64,000 bases of DNA, taken from assembly GCA_025359965.1 (NCBI GenBank), contig JANYDC010000031.1:62001-126000 (forward strand). The letters run 5' to 3'. The stretch comes from Pedosphaera sp. (lineage in GTDB: Bacteria > Verrucomicrobiota > Verrucomicrobiia > Limisphaerales > SXQI01). Below the pieces are notes generated by a model, which saw only the letters and a program-made list of their open reading frames with translations, did no database searches and was not told the DNA's origin. Positions 61,721 to 64,000 of this stretch are shown one piece after another (positions within the stretch are counted from its first letter, which is position 1; each line of letters starts with the position of its first letter). The position numbers and the translations under genes are program-made.

Positions 61721-62557
61721 CTAACGGAGGTTTCCCGCCCGTGTGCCGATATCAAGAAACCGGATCAACTCAACCAGATCGGCGTTAAAGGCGAAACCCC
61801 GCGCGTGCTCGCCCACCTGGCGATGCTCCACTTGGGCCATCTTGCGAATGGGCTCGGGCAACTCGCTCGAAACCGAAAAAAGTGTTCGGGCCAATTCATC
61901 AGGCAACTCTGCCTCTGATTGCGGGAAAAGAATGGGCGACTCCAGCCGGCCCGAAATGTGGCAATTGAAGAGAAGCGTGTTGCCATCATTGGTGGCCAGT
62001 GCCTTGAGTGCCTCTCCTTGATTCATCGGCCCTGAATCTGTGGCCTCTCCATCGGTGATATTGATAACAATCGGCGGGTGAGAATCCATATGCGCTCCCA
62101 CCCACTCTGTCAGCCATTCACGGGCCATGTCCAATGCCTGCCCCATTGGCGTCATCCCTTTGGCGACTGGCTCGAACCAAATGGGAAATTTAACCGTTCG
62201 TTGCGACGTCCCACCCTTGCCATCCGGTACGGAGCGCGTGCGCTCCTCTACCCTCGCCGGGGCCGCTGCCACTTCGCCAATCGAAACCAGCTTCCTCCCG
62301 GCCAGCGGGCCTGAAAATGCCGGTGTCACCTCTTGGCCGTATCCAATCACTCCCACGTCGTAAAAATGGCGCACACCTTCCCCGCGCGCACATTTAAGGA
62401 TTAGATTGTGAACAAGCTTGTTAATGGCATCTGCCACGCTGTCACACTTCCTCAAATTCTGATGACCAGCGAACGCTTCCGACATGGAGCCGGAGCGATC
62501 CACCAGAAACAGAAAACAGCTCGGATTCGAGCGACTTATTTCAGCGGTATATGACAT
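61721..62557 (-). CDS. TerY-like von Willebrand factor A protein
   Basis: This 278-residue soluble protein is a single vWA domain with an intact MIDAS: FLVDRSGSMSEAF (about 18-30), the threonine in GMTPMGQALDMA and the aspartate in VINITDGEATD. There is no signal peptide, as expected for cytosolic TerY-type proteins. It is the first gene of the triad. TerY-P triads are thought to respond to stress through phosphorylation; the partner Ter proteins (TerC, TerD) are not in the window. Confidence 0.88.
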   Translation of the reverse strand: MSYTAEISRSNPSCFLFLVDRSGSMSEAFAGHQNLRKCDSVADAINKLVHNLILKCARGEGVRHFYDVGVIGYGQEVTPAFSGPLAGRKLVSIGEVAAAPARVEERTRSVPDGKGGTSQRTVKFPIWFEPVAKGMTPMGQALDMAREWLTEWVGAHMDSHPPIVINITDGEATDSGPMNQGEALKALATNDGNTLLFNCHISGRLESPILFPQSEAELPDELARTLFSVSSELPEPIRKMAQVEHRQVGEHARGFAFNADLVELIRFLDIGTRAGNLR

Positions 62558-62804
62558 GCTGCTATTGATTCGCCCCCTTCAAGAGACGATCTTCTGTACC
62601 CTATCGGCAGAAACTGACCGGAGTTTTAGCCCTTCTCTCAAAAATCTGTCGCCCAACCCCTTTGCTGGTCTATTTTTGCCCATCTGCCCCTTCCGTAGAG
62701 CGCAGCTGTGTTCCTCGCCCAAAGGAATCAAGTGCAACAAACACTCTTTAAGAAATATTCACGCTTGCCTTCATTTCTTATAAGCTGCCCCCCGGAACTC
62801 ACGC

Positions 62805-63290
62805 TTAAAATCGCTGTTCCCCTGTCCCTTTCAGCAAACTCAGCAGCCGTTCAATCAGCTCAAACTGCGATTCCTTCAGTTTAAATCTTGCCTCTTTCAT
62901 GTCAAAGAAACTGGATCGATCCATTTCCAAAAACTCCCGTTTCATGCCTGATTTCGGGGGCCATTCCATCAAATAAGTATTGGATTGATGCTTCCACCCC
63001 ACTGGAATATCCCCATAAAATGCCCACGCATGGACTGTTTTGCCGCCTTTTTGTAAAATGGATCCCAGAGACACATAGGGTCCGGCCGGCTTGATCCCCA
63101 CCTCTTCCTCGAACTCCCGCTCTGCCGCTTCTAACAGGGGCTCGCCTTTCTTGCACTCCCCCTTGGGAACGCTCCAATACCCCTCGTCTTTCGACGCGGA
63201 AAATGGCCCCCCAGGATGCGCCAGAAACACTTCCAGCCCAACCTCCCGCACACGATACATCATTAACCCAGCACTAACTCTCTCACCCAT
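62805..63290 (-). CDS. Nudix hydrolase
   Basis: This 161-residue protein carries a complete Nudix box, GECKKGEPLLEAAEREFEEE followed by VGI, after WSVPK, the usual preceding strand. Substrates may be a nucleoside diphosphate derivative or a diadenosine polyphosphate. The WSVPKGE start resembles the family often annotated as predicted NTP pyrophosphohydrolase. The gap 62558-62804 between it and the vWA gene holds no gene that I can see. Confidence 0.92.
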   Translation of the reverse strand: MGERVSAGLMMYRVREVGLEVFLAHPGGPFSASKDEGYWSVPKGECKKGEPLLEAAEREFEEEVGIKPAGPYVSLGSILQKGGKTVHAWAFYGDIPVGWKHQSNTYLMEWPPKSGMKREFLEMDRSSFFDMKEARFKLKESQFELIERLLSLLKGTGEQRF

Positions 63291-63360
63291 TCAAGACACT
63301 ATCGGTAGAAACATCAAATCACGTCAATCGAGTTTCACGATATCAAGGTTGGGAGGAACT

Positions 63361-63482
63361 CCCGCAGAGACGCTGAGGCGCAGAAAAATGAGGGAAAGAG
63401 CAAGGGCCACCAACGGCTCGCCCCCATTGCTTCGGAATTTGAATGATTTTTTCTTCTCTCCGCGCCTCAGCGTCTCCGCGGG
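63361..63482. repeat. Intergenic inverted repeat (23-bp arms)
   Basis: The arms CCCGCAGAGACGCTGAGGCG (continuing to 63383) and, inverted, 63460-63482 match at 21 of 23 positions, 76 nt apart. Purine-rich and pyrimidine-rich flanks extend the symmetry. The AGACGCTGAGGCG core is a type of dispersed intergenic repeat seen in several environmental bacterial genomes. It lies between two same-strand genes and could form a long hairpin in the transcript. Confidence 0.75.
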
Positions 63483-63495
63483 AAAACCTTCCATA

Positions 63496-64000
63496 TTAAA
63501 CAACTTCCAGCGGACAAGCTGGCACCGCCTTCAAAAAGGTTTGCCCGTATTTCTTGGTCAAAACCCGGTTATCCAACACCGCCACTATCCCCACATCGCT
63601 CTTGGTGCGGATCAACCTGCCCACTCCCTGGCGGAACTTAAGGACCGCCTCCGGGAGGCTGAACTCCGAAAATGCATTCCCTCCCCTCGCCTCGATCTGC
63701 TCAATGCGCGCCTCAATCAGAGGGTGATCAGGCACCGCAAACGGCAGCCTTGTGATAATCACGTTCGAGAGGGATTCACCCGGCACATCCACCCCCTGCC
63801 AAAAACTGTCCGTGCCAAACAACACCGAATCCTTGTCCGCAGAAAACCTCTGCAATAATAGCGTGCGCGGCACACCCGTCCCCTGCACATGACATTCAAT
63901 GCCCAGCTCATCAAAGAAGGCCTCCAGTTTATCCGCCAATGAAAGCATTAGGCGATGACTTGTAAACAGCACCATCGCCTTGCCATGAGTCTGCCGGATG
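63496..64000 (-). CDS. C-terminal part of a DinG/Rad3-like ATP-dependent helicase (partial)
   Basis: The visible 167 codons run off the right edge. They hold the second helicase lobe: THGKAMVLFTS (motif IV region), LFGTDSFWQGVDVPGE, NVIITRLPFAVPDHP and the arginine-finger motif FRQGVGRLIRT (motif VI). This matches the XPD/Rad3-like DinG family, which unwinds DNA with 5' overhangs and often carries an iron-sulfur cluster; that part lies outside the window. Confidence 0.9.
   Translation of the reverse strand, partial: IRQTHGKAMVLFTSHRLMLSLADKLEAFFDELGIECHVQGTGVPRTLLLQRFSADKDSVLFGTDSFWQGVDVPGESLSNVIITRLPFAVPDHPLIEARIEQIEARGGNAFSEFSLPEAVLKFRQGVGRLIRTKSDVGIVAVLDNRVLTKKYGQTFLKAVPACPLEVV

Noticed and set aside
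62558..62804. Search for a tRNA or small RNA in the gap before the TerY-like gene
   Set aside because: No cloverleaf, CCA end or terminator-like hairpin was found.

Overview
The window looks like chromosomal DNA of a Verrucomicrobiota bacterium, probably near the Pedosphaera/Limisphaera group; this rests on gene content only, with no rRNA or marker gene present. Pointers are a planctomycete/verrucomicrobial cytochrome operon (PSCyt1, PSCyt2-PSD1, DUF1501), ECF sigma factors paired with WD40 Ser/Thr kinases or vWA proteins, several very large secreted proteins ending in a [FY]-[FY]-R strand, and FG-GAP/ASPIC proteins. I see no tRNA, rRNA, CRISPR array, insertion sequence or prophage.

Layout. 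1-2.7 kb (minus): TonB-dependent receptor, YfiR-like periplasmic protein and the first 22 codons of a probable membrane sensor, with overlapping genes. 3.0-9.2 kb (minus): operon DUF1549/DUF1553, DUF1501, PPC-domain protein, cytochrome-WD40 protein. 9.4-10.0 kb (minus): cysteine phosphatase. 10.2-21.1 kb (plus): ECF sigma factor, a protein joining an anti-sigma-like N-terminus to LysM and vWA domains, and a 2350-residue membrane protein built from internal repeats. 21.3-23.5 kb: GH81 beta-1,3-glucanase behind a possibly structured leader. 23.6-24.8 kb (minus): PP2C phosphatase with a 127-residue kinase-fold protein. 25.0-26.2 kb: type II glutamine synthetase behind a sigma-54-like promoter and followed by a strong terminator. 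26.3-27.9 kb (minus): secreted alkaline phosphatase.

28.2-38.1 kb (plus) looks like one regulon. A frameshifted FG-GAP/ASPIC gene, a WD40 Ser/Thr kinase and a 1192-residue secreted protein each have the same upstream element, TGCAAC-17 nt-GTAGYAG. An ECF sigma factor of the kinase-linked type lies among them. I infer that this sigma factor reads the element.

38.1-59.5 kb (minus) is a tightly packed set of about 21 kb: PilM-, PilN-, PilO- and PilP-like proteins and a secretin, then four paralogous giant secreted proteins (NHL propeller, chitobiase-C-like domains, cohesin-like, dockerin-like, cohesin-like, EF-hand-like loop, C-terminal strand), and last a sugar isomerase-like protein. This is the best candidate for an undescribed system: a pilus or type II-like platform linked to a family of possibly self-associating surface proteins.

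59.6-62.6 kb (minus): kinase, PP2C and vWA genes forming a TerY-P type triad. 62.8-64 kb: Nudix hydrolase, an intergenic inverted repeat, and the 3' end of a DinG-like helicase.
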